Positions 17,676-27,020 are shown, counted from the stretch's first letter. The stretch: 57,934 nucleotides of DNA from Gammaproteobacteria bacterium UBA5338 (GCA_002408105.1 DHQM01000118.1:7071-65004); one strand, 5' to 3'. Made by a program: numbers and translations. Notes: a model not told the origin generated them from the letters alone.

Positions 17676-19100
17676 ATGGAAAACCAGAGTCATCGTTTCG
17701 ACATCCTGTCTGCCGAGGCGCTGCGCAACCACCATTTGAACAGCTCGCTGGAACGGCTGCGGGGTGGCCTGTCGTGGACACGCGCCGCAGCCTTGGAGCA
17801 GTTTCCGCAGTTTGATCAAGCCAAGGTGCGGGCAGTGGAAGTGAAAGACCATTGCCTGCGCCACTTGGACCACTATCTGGAACAATTGGAATCGGCGGTG
17901 ACTGCGCAAGGAGGACAGGTGCACTGGGCCATTGATGCGGCCGCTGCTTCCCAAACGGTCGTGGATCTGTGTCGCAAACACAGTGCGCACAAGGTCATCA
18001 AGTCCAAGTCCATGGTGACCGAGGAGATTGCCCTGAACAGGCACCTGGAGGACGCTGGGTTTGAGGTCACCGAAACCGACCTGGGTGAGTACATCATTCA
18101 ATTGCGTCAGGAACCGCCGAGCCACATTGTCGGCCCCGCCATCCATTTGACCGTCGACCAGGTTGCCCAAACCTTCGCTGAACACCACACCGATCACCCT
18201 TCGGCCCGCCGACCAGAGCGAGCAGCGGTCTCGGACCTGGTGACTGAAGCGCGGGAGGTTCTGCGTTCACGCTTTTTAGAGGCGGATGTGGGCATCACCG
18301 GTGCCAATTTTCTCGTCGCTGATTCGGGCACTGCGGTGGTGGTGACCAACGAAGGCAACGCCGACCTGTGCGCTGTGTTGCCGCGGGTGCAGATCGTTGT
18401 GGCTGGGATCGACAAGGTGGTCCCCAATGCCCGCGAGACCGCCAACCTGCTGCGGCTGTTGACCCGCTCGGCCACGGGCCAGCCTTGCGCGACCTACACC
18501 TCTTTCTTTTCCCCGGGAGGGCACGCGCAGAGCCCACCGGATCGTCCGTTTCATCTGGTTCTGGTTGACAATGGCCGCAGTCGGTTGGTCGGGTCGGAAC
18601 AGCAGGACATTCTGCGCTGCATTCGTTGTGGCGCCTGCATGAACCACTGTCCGGTGTATGCGGAGATCGGCGGCCAGGCCTATGGGTCGGTCTACCCAGG
18701 ACCCATGGGTGCGGTCTGGACCCCGGCACTGGTTGGCCTGGAGCGCAGCGCCGTGCTGCCTGCGGCGTCGACGTTTTGTGGCCGCTGCGAATCTGTGTGT
18801 CCTGTTGCCATCCCTTTACCGAGACTGATGCGCAACTGGCGGGCCGAGGCCCATGAGCGTGGCCTCGACCCACCGGCGACACGGTTGGGGCTCAGGCTGT
18901 GGCGCTGGTTCGCCGAGCGCCCCGGCGCCTACCGGGGCGTGACCCGGGCCGCCGCCCGCGGCTTGGCTTGGCTGGGTCGTCGTCACGGATACCTGCGCAG
19001 CTTGCCGATTGGGCGCGGCTGGCTGGCGTGGCGAGACCTTCCCTCACCCGAAGGACAAACTTTCATGGATTTGATGCGCGGCGATGAGCGGTTGCAATGA
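17676..19100 (+). CDS. lutB: L-lactate utilisation iron-sulfur protein LutB (YkgF)
   Basis: The 474-residue protein contains the LUD domain (about 65-300, with GITGANFLVADSGTAVVVTNEGN) and two ferredoxin-like cluster motifs: CIRCGACMNHCPVY at about residue 314 and CGRCESVCPV at about 367. It links the other Lut subunits to electron transfer. The length is typical. It begins nine bases after lutA and its stop overlaps the lutC start (ATGA), showing translational coupling. The C-terminal 70 residues are Arg-rich, as in many homologues. Confidence 0.94.
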   Translation: MENQSHRFDILSAEALRNHHLNSSLERLRGGLSWTRAAALEQFPQFDQAKVRAVEVKDHCLRHLDHYLEQLESAVTAQGGQVHWAIDAAAASQTVVDLCRKHSAHKVIKSKSMVTEEIALNRHLEDAGFEVTETDLGEYIIQLRQEPPSHIVGPAIHLTVDQVAQTFAEHHTDHPSARRPERAAVSDLVTEAREVLRSRFLEADVGITGANFLVADSGTAVVVTNEGNADLCAVLPRVQIVVAGIDKVVPNARETANLLRLLTRSATGQPCATYTSFFSPGGHAQSPPDRPFHLVLVDNGRSRLVGSEQQDILRCIRCGACMNHCPVYAEIGGQAYGSVYPGPMGAVWTPALVGLERSAVLPAASTFCGRCESVCPVAIPLPRLMRNWRAEAHERGLDPPATRLGLRLWRWFAERPGAYRGVTRAAARGLAWLGRRHGYLRSLPIGRGWLAWRDLPSPEGQTFMDLMRGDERLQ

Positions 19101-19765
19101 GCGAAAACAACCGAACCCAGATTCTGACCAGGTTGCGGGCACAGTGCACACCCTGGACGGATGCGCAAGATCTGGACCCGGATGGTGCTGTATTGGGGCC
19201 GGCGTTCGCAAACCACGCGGCTCGCCTTGAGGCCTTTGCCGCCGCCGTTGCACAGTCCGGTGCGCAGCTGGATCGAGCCGCCACAGCGGCCGAAGTGCGC
19301 GATGCCCTGCTTGGCACCGCAGCGGCTTCGGGGGCCGCTGAAGTGGTTGTGCCAGAACCGCAAGTCGCAGCCTTTCTGAATACCTGCGTGGGACCGGGCG
19401 CAGTCCTTGCTCAACGCGCAGTTCGCCCGGACGACACCCTGGCGGTGGTCTGGGCAGAGGCTGGTATAGCTGAAACCGGCACCCTGGTGGTTTCCGATCG
19501 CATTGAATGCCCCGCGCAAAGCAACTTTTTGCCCGCGCATTGGGTGGTTATCCTTCATGCGCTGGACTTGGTGGACCACTTCGAAGCGTATTGGGATTCG
19601 CGGGCTCGAACGGGGCAGACAGGGCCGCGCAGCCTGCACTGGATCACTGGCCCCTCGCGCACAGCGGATATCGGCATGCAGATGCAGGTGGGTGCCCATG
19701 GCCCGATTGGCGTCCATGTCCTGTTGTTGACCGGCGAGCTCGGGATTCATGACCTGGAAGCCTGA
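19097..19765 (+). CDS. lutC: L-lactate utilisation protein LutC (YkgG)
   Basis: The 222-residue protein is a single LUD domain: VWAEAGIAETGTLVVSD and SNFLPAHWVVILHALDLVDHFEAYW are the conserved core, ending GPSRTADIGMQMQVGAHGP with the GPSRTADIE-like signature (here G replaces the usual E). It works with LutA and LutB in lactate oxidation. It overlaps lutB by four bases and the downstream methyltransferase-like gene by 17 bases, so all four genes form one translation-coupled unit. Confidence 0.93.
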   Translation: MSENNRTQILTRLRAQCTPWTDAQDLDPDGAVLGPAFANHAARLEAFAAAVAQSGAQLDRAATAAEVRDALLGTAAASGAAEVVVPEPQVAAFLNTCVGPGAVLAQRAVRPDDTLAVVWAEAGIAETGTLVVSDRIECPAQSNFLPAHWVVILHALDLVDHFEAYWDSRARTGQTGPRSLHWITGPSRTADIGMQMQVGAHGPIGVHVLLLTGELGIHDLEA

Positions 19766-20450
19766 ACCGGAACGCCGTGGCGTCGCGGACCCGGTCGCAG
19801 GGCTGCGCCGTCATGTCCAGCAGATGATCCCAGGGGCTGCTTTGCGATGGAGTCGACCGCCATTGGCTCCAGAGCTCGAATTGCTGCTGCTGGATGAGCG
19901 GGTTCCGTTCGCGCTCACTCCAGGCCCTGAACTGAATGAACTCATGTCTGACCCGCCGTACTGGGCGCTCTGCTGGGCGAGCGGGCATGCCTTGGCCGAG
20001 TATGTGCTGTCGCACCCGGAGGAGGTGGCAGGTAAGCGTGTGCTGGACTTTGGTGCCGGGTCCGGGGTGGTTGCCATCGCTGCGGCGCTGGCTGGTGCCG
20101 ACCAGGTCTTTGCCTGTGACCTCGACCCGATGGCTCTGAAAGCGATCGCAGCCAACGCCCACCACAATGGTGTGGTGGTGACGCCAGTGGACGGGATTCA
20201 TGAGTTGGCGGGCTCGGTTGACCTTTTGCTTGCCGCAGACGTGTTGTATGACGCCAGCAACCACCCCGTGCTGGAGGAACTCCGGGGTGGGTTTCCTCAA
20301 ATGCTGCTTGCCGATTCCAGGTATCCCCAATCGGCTGTGGTTGGTTTTGACCTCCTTGGAGAGCGGCAGGTCGAGCTTTGTCCGGCGCTGGACGTGCACG
20401 CCGATTTTGGCCACGTGCGCCTGTTTCGCTCCACCGCCAAGGCGCAGTGA
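19749..20450 (+). CDS. class I methyltransferase, ETFB-lysine/METTL20-like
   Basis: The 233-residue protein carries the SAM-binding motif VLDFGAGSGVVAIAAALAGA (about residue 96), the second motif VFACDLDPMALKAIAANA and the post-motif DLLLAADVLYDA. The segment PYWALCWASGHALAEYV before motif I is characteristic of the METTL20/PrmA-like lysine methyltransferases, which modify the beta subunit of electron-transfer flavoprotein. The target here is not shown by the sequence. It overlaps lutC by 17 bases and is therefore coexpressed with the lactate genes, which makes a target in lactate or electron-transfer metabolism a reasonable guess. Confidence 0.75.
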   Translation: MTWKPEPERRGVADPVAGLRRHVQQMIPGAALRWSRPPLAPELELLLLDERVPFALTPGPELNELMSDPPYWALCWASGHALAEYVLSHPEEVAGKRVLDFGAGSGVVAIAAALAGADQVFACDLDPMALKAIAANAHHNGVVVTPVDGIHELAGSVDLLLAADVLYDASNHPVLEELRGGFPQMLLADSRYPQSAVVGFDLLGERQVELCPALDVHADFGHVRLFRSTAKAQ

Positions 20451-20552
20451 GCCTGGACCATGATTGCCCCGGTGGATCGATTGGGGCACTCTATTCCCAT
20501 GCAGCTTCAACGCGACAACGCGGCATTCAAACGCATTGATGAGGAGTGATCC

Positions 20553-20846
20553 ATGTCAAACGAAGGCTACCATGAGCCAGTAAATGAACTCAGCGGGGAG
20601 ACCCGCGATTACCACCGTGCCATTGTGTCACTGATGGAAGAACTCGAGGCGGTCGATTGGTACAACCAGCGCATCGATGCCTGTCAAGACCCGGCCCTAA
20701 AGGAGATTCTGGCGCACAACCGCGATGAAGAGAAGGAGCACGCGGCAATGACGCTCGAATGGATTCGCCGCCGCGACCCGGTGTTCGATGAACACCTGCG
20801 CGAATTTTTGTTTACCGACAAACCCATTACCCACAACCACGGCTGA
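20553..20846 (+). CDS. EncFtn-type ferroxidase (encapsulated-ferritin family) without targeting tail
   Basis: The 97-residue, two-helix protein has the full EncFtn metal site: MEELEAVDWY supplies E29, E30, E32, W36 and Y37, and RDEEKEHAAM supplies E60 and H63, in the same spacing as the Rhodospirillum rubrum enzyme. EncFtn forms an annular decamer that oxidises Fe(II), normally inside an encapsulin shell. Two things are missing: a C-terminal encapsulin-localisation peptide (the chain ends PITHNHG) and any shell gene nearby. GAGGAG precedes the ATG. It may work free in the cytoplasm, or load a shell encoded elsewhere. Family assignment is firm, encapsulation is not. Confidence 0.9.
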   Translation: MSNEGYHEPVNELSGETRDYHRAIVSLMEELEAVDWYNQRIDACQDPALKEILAHNRDEEKEHAAMTLEWIRRRDPVFDEHLREFLFTDKPITHNHG

Positions 20847-20854
20847 GACCTCGC

Positions 20855-22024
20855 CTAACGCGGCGCGTCATAGCGTGCCCCGCGCTCCTTGCTTAACACC
20901 CACTGATGCAACTGGATGTGCCTGGCTAGAAAGGCGCCTGCGCAGCTGAGCAAGTAGTACCTCCACATGCGCTTGAAGCGCTCGTCGTATCGGCTTGGGA
21001 GGCAGCCTTTTGTGCGTTCGAAATTGTGGTTCCAGGCCAGTAGGGTTCGGTGATAATCCGGCCCCAGGTTTTGCATGTCTTCCGGAATCAGCCGGCCCTC
21101 GCTGGCCTTGCCGAACTGCTGGATGGAGGGCAGCATGCCATTGGGGAAGATGTACTTTTCGAGCCATGGGTCGCCTCGGAAGCCGGTTCGGTTGCCAAAT
21201 ATGCTGTGCAACAGCACCAGGCCATCGGCTTTGAGGTTGCGCACGATCGCGTCGAAAAAAGCAGCGTAGTTTTTATAGCCCACGTGCTCAAACATGCCGA
21301 TGGAGACAATGCGGTCAAATGGCTCATTGACGTCGCGGTAGTCCTGCAGTCGAAACTCGGTGTTGCCGCTGGTTCCGCTGGCGGCTCGGGCGTACTCGCA
21401 CTGACGGGCCGAGATGGTGATCCCCACGACCTCAACGCCGTGGTGGGTCGCGAGGTGGCGCGCCATTCCGCCCCAGCCGCAGCCAATGTCCAGCACCCTT
21501 TGGCCGGGCCTTAGATCCAATTTGGCTGCGATCAGCGCCATTTTGTGTTGTTGGGCCTGCTCGAGGTCGTTGGCCTCTTTCCAGTACCCGCAACTGTAGT
21601 TCATCGCGGAATCCAGCATGGCGGCGTACAGGTCTTCCCCGATGTCATAGTGCTTTTCGCCGACCTCTGCGGCACGCTGCACCGATTGAAAGTTGATCAG
21701 GCGGTGCAGCAGCACCTCGATGCCAAGCCGAAGGGTCGAGCCAAGTTTGCGGTGGACCTGCGCCCGCAAAACTCGTTCGATCAGCAGATCGATCCGCTCA
21801 CACTCCCAATAGTGCTCCATGTAGGTCTCGCCGAGCCCTTGGCTCGGATTCCGGAGAACGGCCTCATAAAACCGTGGGTTGCCGATCCAGGGGTCCCAAG
21901 GATTGGGGCCATTGGGCTGGATCCCTGCACGCTCTGCGAGGCCACGAATGGTGTGCTCGGCGCTGCGGCGCAGCGGCAGGCCGACGTGGAATCGAGAATG
22001 GCGTTCTCTGGGTGCGGCGGTCAT
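20855..22024 (-). CDS. cfa: cyclopropane-fatty-acyl-phospholipid synthase
   Basis: The 389-residue enzyme adds a methylene from SAM to unsaturated acyl chains of membrane phospholipids. An N-terminal lipid-binding region precedes the methyltransferase core: VLDIGCGWGGMARHLA (SAM motif near residue 170), ITISARQCEYA, SIGMFEHVGYKNY and the C-terminal FERTKGCLPSRYDERFKRMWRYYLLSCAGAF. HYDIGEDLY is the conserved Cfa entry motif. The ATG at 22024 has AGGTGA seven bases upstream and is preferred over the GTG at 22033. It ends eight bases from the EncFtn gene, facing it. Confidence 0.95.
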   Translation of the reverse strand: MTAAPRERHSRFHVGLPLRRSAEHTIRGLAERAGIQPNGPNPWDPWIGNPRFYEAVLRNPSQGLGETYMEHYWECERIDLLIERVLRAQVHRKLGSTLRLGIEVLLHRLINFQSVQRAAEVGEKHYDIGEDLYAAMLDSAMNYSCGYWKEANDLEQAQQHKMALIAAKLDLRPGQRVLDIGCGWGGMARHLATHHGVEVVGITISARQCEYARAASGTSGNTEFRLQDYRDVNEPFDRIVSIGMFEHVGYKNYAAFFDAIVRNLKADGLVLLHSIFGNRTGFRGDPWLEKYIFPNGMLPSIQQFGKASEGRLIPEDMQNLGPDYHRTLLAWNHNFERTKGCLPSRYDERFKRMWRYYLLSCAGAFLARHIQLHQWVLSKERGARYDAPR

Positions 22025-22060
22025 GGCAGTCACCTCTCACCACAGCCAGCGACGCTCAGG

Positions 22061-22873
22061 TCAGCAATTGAGGAGGCAGTTCACCGCGTGCAGGGTGGGC
22101 CCGATGTCGCAGTGAAAAACCAGGCGTGCGGCTGCATCCATTGGGGTTGCATCCCGATTGACGATGACCAATGGGACTTCATGCTGAGCCGCGAGTTCCG
22201 GAAATCCGGCGGCTGGGTAAACACTCAGAGACGACCCGGCGACGACAAACAAATCTGCCTGAAGGGTCAAGGCATGGGCCTTGGCCAGGGCCCGGTCGGG
22301 CAAGGGCTGCCCAAAGGAAATGACACTGGACTTGATGATTCCCCCACAGTGTTTGCATGGGGGGACTGTCTCAGTGTGGCGAAACTCCGCTTCTACCCGG
22401 GCACTGTCTTGCTGAGCGAGGCAGTCGAGGCACCGGATCTCATGGTGGTTGCCGTGCAGTTCCACCACGCTCGATGGGTCGACGCCTGCGGCTTGGTGCA
22501 GCCCGTCGATGTTCTGAGTAATGACCCCGCTGAGTTTTCCCCGCTGGTTCCATGACTGAACCGCCAGGTGCCCCGCATTGGGTTGTGCGGTTTTGAGCAC
22601 CGCGTTGAGCGCGATGCGAAGCTCCCAGGCTTGCTGGCGCTTTGAATCGTCGTTCAGATAGTCCTGAAAGCTGACCGGCCGATGATGGGACCAGATCCCG
22701 CCTGGACTGCGAAAATCCGGAATGCCCGACTCGGTGCTGATACCGGCGCCAGTGAACACCACGATTCGGTCGCATGCATCGACAAGGGCGGCAAATTCAT
22801 CCAGCGGGCCGTCCACACAGGCTGCCTGACGTGCTCCAAGCTGCCCAACTGATGGTGGTTGTGAATCCGTCAT
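22061..22873 (-). CDS. sirtuin-type NAD-dependent protein deacylase
   Basis: The 270-residue protein has every sirtuin motif: FTGAGISTESGIPDFRS (about residues 40-55), TQNIDGLHQAAG, ELHGNHHEIRC with the catalytic His, a Cys4 zinc site (CLDC and CKHC), PLPDRALAKA, and SSLSVYPAA. It removes acyl groups from lysine using NAD+. The length suits class II/III bacterial enzymes; I cannot say which acyl group it prefers. The ATG overlaps the stop of the upstream GalT-like gene by four bases (ATGA), so the two are translated together. The product is likely cytoplasmic. Confidence 0.93.
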   Translation of the reverse strand: MTDSQPPSVGQLGARQAACVDGPLDEFAALVDACDRIVVFTGAGISTESGIPDFRSPGGIWSHHRPVSFQDYLNDDSKRQQAWELRIALNAVLKTAQPNAGHLAVQSWNQRGKLSGVITQNIDGLHQAAGVDPSSVVELHGNHHEIRCLDCLAQQDSARVEAEFRHTETVPPCKHCGGIIKSSVISFGQPLPDRALAKAHALTLQADLFVVAGSSLSVYPAAGFPELAAQHEVPLVIVNRDATPMDAAARLVFHCDIGPTLHAVNCLLNC

Positions 22874-23922
22874 ACCGACGCCCAGCTTGCGCGCAACCGC
22901 TCGGCGGTGACTTCTGGGTAGACCATGGCCACCCGCTCTTCGATCAAGAACTGCAGGTAAGATGCGTCCGCGGCGCTGGTCGCCGGGTTTACAAATACCC
23001 GGGGCACAATCCGGGCGTAGAGCCAGTGGTGGTCCACATCCTCTGGAGCTGTGGCTGGAAAGAAACCCAGGTTGAAGCTCCAGACCCCGTAGTCGGAAAA
23101 CGACCGCAACACCCGTTGCAAACCATGAGCGAATTGACCAATGGCACCGTCGTCCAGCTCGGTAAAAGTTGCGCGACCGGGGAAAACGGCGATGCAGTCT
23201 CCGACCATTCCGGTGGGGGAAAAGGGCACCAGCCATTGGATCCCTCCGAGTTCGCCGATCCAGCGCTCCCCCGCACCGGCCTCATGCGCGACCAGGTCGC
23301 TCAAGTATGCCCGCCCGTGCGACGCGCGGTACTCGATTTCAGCAGCGAGTTCGCGGCGCAATGCATTGCCTGGATTGCGCGTATGCAGCACCTGCATGTG
23401 TGGGTGCACCAATGAGCTTCCGGATGGTGGCATGTAGTTCCACATGACCATGCTGAATGCTGGGTCCACACCCAGCGGCCGCTTCTTCTCCATGGCTTCC
23501 AGAAAGGCACGTGCAACCTTCAACCCATTGGGCACGGCCGAGTCGGTGAGCGCAGCCATGGGTACATGGTGTTGGTCGCTGATGGCCACAACGGCGCTGA
23601 TGTCGTCGTACGGAAACAGGTTGGGAAACAAGCGCGCGGTGCCGCAGGTCAGCACGCCCCCAGAGAGAAACTCGGGCGGGTATTTGGGTGTCGCCTGCTC
23701 GATCACGCCGGGACAGAAAGGACAGAAGCCTTTTGATGTCTCGACCAAGCCCGCAAGCTCCGGTTGCGGCACGCGATCTCGAGCGAAGTGGCAAATGCGG
23801 GAGGTGGCTCCGGTGAGTGGGTCTGCGCGAAACTCGGTGGTGACCGTTTCCGGGGCATAGCCCTGTCTGGGGTCAAGAAAGGTTGAAGTGCGCTGCTCTC
23901 GTTTGAAGTCCAGGGTGGTCAT
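22870..23922 (-). CDS. GalT-like nucleotidyltransferase (HIT superfamily)
   Basis: The 350-residue protein resembles galactose-1-phosphate uridylyltransferase: FCPFC (C67, C70) is a zinc-site motif, RLFPNLFPYD is the substrate-loop segment, and HPHMQV (H173, H175, Q177) is the nucleotidyl-transfer triad, with H175 as nucleophile. Canonical GalT has HPHGQ, so Met replaces Gly. No other galactose genes are nearby, and the substrate is unknown; related proteins transfer UMP or AMP between sugar phosphates or other nucleotides. It is the first gene of a pair with the sirtuin. CGGAGA precedes the ATG. Confidence 0.78.
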   Translation of the reverse strand: MTTLDFKREQRTSTFLDPRQGYAPETVTTEFRADPLTGATSRICHFARDRVPQPELAGLVETSKGFCPFCPGVIEQATPKYPPEFLSGGVLTCGTARLFPNLFPYDDISAVVAISDQHHVPMAALTDSAVPNGLKVARAFLEAMEKKRPLGVDPAFSMVMWNYMPPSGSSLVHPHMQVLHTRNPGNALRRELAAEIEYRASHGRAYLSDLVAHEAGAGERWIGELGGIQWLVPFSPTGMVGDCIAVFPGRATFTELDDGAIGQFAHGLQRVLRSFSDYGVWSFNLGFFPATAPEDVDHHWLYARIVPRVFVNPATSAADASYLQFLIEERVAMVYPEVTAERLRASWASV

Positions 23923-24088
23923 CGCACGGTCTCCGAGGGTTTTTCGCCATGGTGCGAACCGCAGCTCGCCCTGTCAATTCGCACTTTCGGGGCCCGCAAG
24001 GAACCCTGGATCGGTTGCGTTTTGTAGGGGCGGGTCTTACCCTCGTGCGCGAATCCAATCCATTCCTTGGTGAGGGGCAGGTTGCAGT

Positions 24089-24544
24089 ATGCGCTACAAA
24101 AATACCCGAGAAATTCTTGAACATGTCCAGGCCGTTCACCGAGGGTTGGAACAGAAGTATTTGGGCCTTGGTGCCCAGGCCGGTGAGGAGCGGGTGCGGC
24201 TGTTGCTGGAGTACCTCGGGCGCCACGAGTCCCACATCCGCGAGGCACTGGAGCAATACGAAGCGGATGCCAGTGATGAGATCTTGGACACCTGGTTTCC
24301 CCATGCATTTGACGTGAGCATCGAGCCTGACTTGAACCGGCTGGTCGGCGACGAAGCCAACGATTTCGATGCCCTGTTGCGCCATGCGGTTGAGTTCGAT
24401 GACCGGATCGTCGAGTTGTATCGGGTACTGGCGAATGAGGCCCACACAGAGCGCTTGCGGGAGGTGTTTGCCGCGTTGCTGCGCATGGAGGAGCGTGGCC
24501 GCAACACCATGGTGCGCGATGCCTTGATGTTCCGCGAGGATTGA
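24089..24544 (+). CDS. four-helix protein, possibly ferritin-like
   Basis: The 151-residue product has no signal peptide and is predicted by eye to be four long helices: ILEHVQAVHRGLEQKYL, EERVRLLLEYLGRHESHIREAL, ANDFDALLRHAVEFDDRIVELYRVL and TERLREVFAALLRMEERGRN. Glu and His residues placed along these helices (RHESH, EFDDR, MEERGR) recall ferritin-like or rubrerythrin-like diiron proteins, but the full ExxH set is not evident. It lies five bases before a transglutaminase-like gene and likely shares its transcript. I do not recognise the family and assign no function. The gene is divergent from the GalT-like gene. Confidence 0.55.
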   Translation: MRYKNTREILEHVQAVHRGLEQKYLGLGAQAGEERVRLLLEYLGRHESHIREALEQYEADASDEILDTWFPHAFDVSIEPDLNRLVGDEANDFDALLRHAVEFDDRIVELYRVLANEAHTERLREVFAALLRMEERGRNTMVRDALMFRED

Positions 24545-24549
24545 CGTCA

Positions 24550-25257
24550 ATGAACAAGTCCCGTGAAGTGGAGAATGGGTCCAGCATTCGGCGCGAATGG
24601 CTGGCGGCGACTGCATTGATCGATTCGGATCACCCCCGGGTGGTTGCCTTTGCACAAGAGGTCACCGAAGGGCTTGTCGGAGACCGCGCGCGCGGCGTTG
24701 CTCTGTACCATGCAGTGCGGGACCGAATTCGCTACAACCCCTACATCGCGGACATGTCACCGGAGGGCATGAAAGCAAGCCGTGTATTGGTCGACGGGGA
24801 GTCGTTCTGCGTGCCGAAAGCCATTTTGTTGGCCGCGGCTGCCCGCGCGCTTGGCATACCGAGCCGGCTCGCCTTCGCCGATGTGCGCAACCACTTGACG
24901 TCCGACAAGCTCAAACGGTCCATGCGGGGCAGTGACCTGTTCGTATTTCACGGTCAGACCCTGCTTCTGCTCGATGGGCATTGGAGCAAGTCCACTCCGG
25001 CCTTCAATCTGAGCTTGTGCGAGAAAGCGGGCATTTTGCCTTTGGAGTACGACGGGCTCAGCGACTCGATTTTTCACCCCTTCGACAGGGCTGGGAATCG
25101 GCACATGGAGTACGTCAATGACCGGGGCACATTCGACGACATGCCTTATGATGAATTCATGGGCGCGATGCGGCAGCATTACGGCATGCAAACTTCAAGT
25201 GGACAACCGCCCGGCGGTGCCGCGGATTTCGAACAGGATGCATACGCCGGCGATTGA
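24550..25257 (+). CDS. transglutaminase-like cysteine protease-fold protein
   Basis: The 235-residue cytoplasmic protein has a transglutaminase-like core: the catalytic-Cys segment [27 protein letters not shown] (C87) and a His in [11 protein letters not shown] near 134, followed by a likely acidic residue. Bacterial members act as proteases, peptide cyclases or amidases; none can be chosen here. The ATG at 24550 follows the helical protein's stop by five bases; a TTG at 24541 is an upstream alternative. The C-terminus [18 protein letters not shown] is acidic and disordered. The next gene, glnS, starts 71 bases on. Confidence 0.75.
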   Translation: MNKSREVENGSSIRREWLAATALIDSDHPRVVAFAQEVTEGLVGDRARGVALYHAVRDRIRYNPYIADMSPEGMKASRVLVDGESFCVPKAILLAAAARALGIPSRLAFADVRNHLTSDKLKRSMRGSDLFVFHGQTLLLLDGHWSKSTPAFNLSLCEKAGILPLEYDGLSDSIFHPFDRAGNRHMEYVNDRGTFDDMPYDEFMGAMRQHYGMQTSSGQPPGGAADFEQDAYAGD

Positions 25258-25328
25258 AGCCATGCGAGCGTGGGTGTGCGCCCCGCAGAATCCGACCATT
25301 CCCTCAACTTGCAAGGTACAGATCGTCC

Positions 25329-27020
25329 ATGAGCGAGACGGAGCGCGAGCGCCCCAAACACTTCATTCAACACATCATTGACCACGACATTGCAACTGGA
25401 ACGTGCGTCGATGGCGTGGTCACGCGGTTTCCGCCCGAACCCAACGGATTTCTCCACATCGGCCACGCCAAGTCCATCTGTTTGAATTTTGGCATCGCGG
25501 AGTTGTATCCAGGCGGGGTGTGTCACTTGCGATTCGATGACACCAACCCGGCGAAGGAAGAGGCGGTCTACGTCGATGCCATTGAGCGGGACGTCGCCTG
25601 GCTTGGGTACCAGTGGCACGGGCCGGTCCGGTATGCGTCAGCATACTTCCCACAGTTGTACGCGCTTGCCGAGCAGCTCATCGAGCAGGGCTGTGCCTAT
25701 GTTGACGAATCGACTGCAGAGCAAATTCGCGCACATCGGGGGACCCTGACTGAGCCTGGAACAGACAGTCCGTACCGCGACCGGCCCGTCGCTGAGAGCT
25801 TGGAGCGGTTTCGTCAGATGCGGGACGGGGCTTTCGAGGATGGTCAGATGGTGCTGCGTGCCAAAATTGACATGGCGTCACCCAACCTCAATTTGCGCGA
25901 CCCGGTCATGTACCGCATCCGACGAGCGAAGCACCACCAGACCGGTGAGCAGTGGTGCATCTATCCCATGTATGACTATGCGCACTGTGTGTCCGATGCG
26001 ATCGAGGGCATCACCCACTCCCTGTGCACCCTCGAGTTCGAAGACCACCGGCCGTTGTACGACTGGTACCTTGATCACTTGGATGTGCGTTGTCACCCGC
26101 AGCAGATCGAGTTTGCGCGCCTGGAGCTGCAGTACACGGTGACCAGCAAGCGGCGTCTCCAGCAACTCGTTGACGAGGGCCTCGTGCAGGGTTGGGATGA
26201 CCCCCGCATGCCGACGCTGGCCGGGTTGCGTCGGCGTGGCTACACCCCTTCTGCCATTCGCTTGTTCTGTGACCGCATCGGCGTGAGCAAGGCCAACAAC
26301 AGCGTGGAAATGGAGCTGCTAGAAAGCAGTGTGCGCGATGACCTTGACCCTCGCGCACCGCGGCGCATGGCCGTGCTTGACCCGTTGAAAGTCGTACTCA
26401 CCAATTTTCCGGAGGGTCAGGTCGAACCCCTGTCCGCTCCGAATCATCCACAACACGAGGCGCTGGGATCGCGAACTGTGCCGCTCACGCGAGAGCTGTA
26501 CATCGAGCGGGATGATTTTCGCGAGAGTGCCAACAAGAAGTTCAAACGGTTGGTCGCGGGGGGCGAGGTTCGGCTGCGGTACGGCCATGTGATCCGTTGC
26601 AACGAGGTGGTGAAAGATCCGGCGTCTGGCAAAGTCACGGAGCTGCGTTGCACCTATGATCCCAACACTTTGGGGCGCGCGCCGGAAGGCAGAAACGTCA
26701 AGGGGGTGATTCACTGGGTTTCCGCAGCGGCTGGACTGCGCGCGGAGTTTCGGCTGTACGACCGCCTGTTCACGGTGGCGAACCCGGCGGCAGAAGCCGA
26801 TTTTCGTGCCGCCTTGAATCCGGATTCGTTGCGTATTTGCCACGGCTTCGTTGAGCCTGAGCTGGGCAAAGCCGGCGCTCGCGACAGCTACCAGTTTGAG
26901 CGCACGGGTTACTTTTGCCTTGATGCAGACTCAGTTTCTGCCGGGTTGGTGTTCAACCGCACCGTCGGGCTGCGCGACTCCTGGGTCAAGGTCGAGCGCA
27001 AACTGGAGGCCGCAGGGTAG
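25329..27020 (+). CDS. glnS: glutaminyl-tRNA synthetase
   Basis: The 563-residue class I synthetase joins glutamine to tRNA-Gln. It carries the HIGH motif in [15 protein letters not shown] (about residues 35-49), the FDDTNP segment, and a KMSKS-equivalent in [12 protein letters not shown] near 275. The N-terminal Rossmann fold is followed by two C-terminal beta-barrel anticodon-binding domains (about 345-563). The length matches proteobacterial GlnS. It starts at an ATG in [12 protein letters not shown]; the frame is open upstream but carries no ribosome site. It stands alone after the transglutaminase-like gene, with 71 bases between. Confidence 0.97.
   Translation: MSETERERPKHFIQHIIDHDIATGTCVDGVVTRFPPEPNGFLHIGHAKSICLNFGIAELYPGGVCHLRFDDTNPAKEEAVYVDAIERDVAWLGYQWHGPVRYASAYFPQLYALAEQLIEQGCAYVDESTAEQIRAHRGTLTEPGTDSPYRDRPVAESLERFRQMRDGAFEDGQMVLRAKIDMASPNLNLRDPVMYRIRRAKHHQTGEQWCIYPMYDYAHCVSDAIEGITHSLCTLEFEDHRPLYDWYLDHLDVRCHPQQIEFARLELQYTVTSKRRLQQLVDEGLVQGWDDPRMPTLAGLRRRGYTPSAIRLFCDRIGVSKANNSVEMELLESSVRDDLDPRAPRRMAVLDPLKVVLTNFPEGQVEPLSAPNHPQHEALGSRTVPLTRELYIERDDFRESANKKFKRLVAGGEVRLRYGHVIRCNEVVKDPASGKVTELRCTYDPNTLGRAPEGRNVKGVIHWVSAAAGLRAEFRLYDRLFTVANPAAEADFRAALNPDSLRICHGFVEPELGKAGARDSYQFERTGYFCLDADSVSAGLVFNRTVGLRDSWVKVERKLEAAG

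Noticed and set aside
16413..18197. Long antisense open frame over slyD, lutA and lutB
   Set aside because: Three well-supported genes lie on the plus strand there, and the antisense translation has no family features.
20855..22024. Encapsulin shell gene next to the EncFtn gene
   Set aside because: The neighbour is plainly cyclopropane-fatty-acid synthase on the opposite strand, with all SAM-binding motifs.
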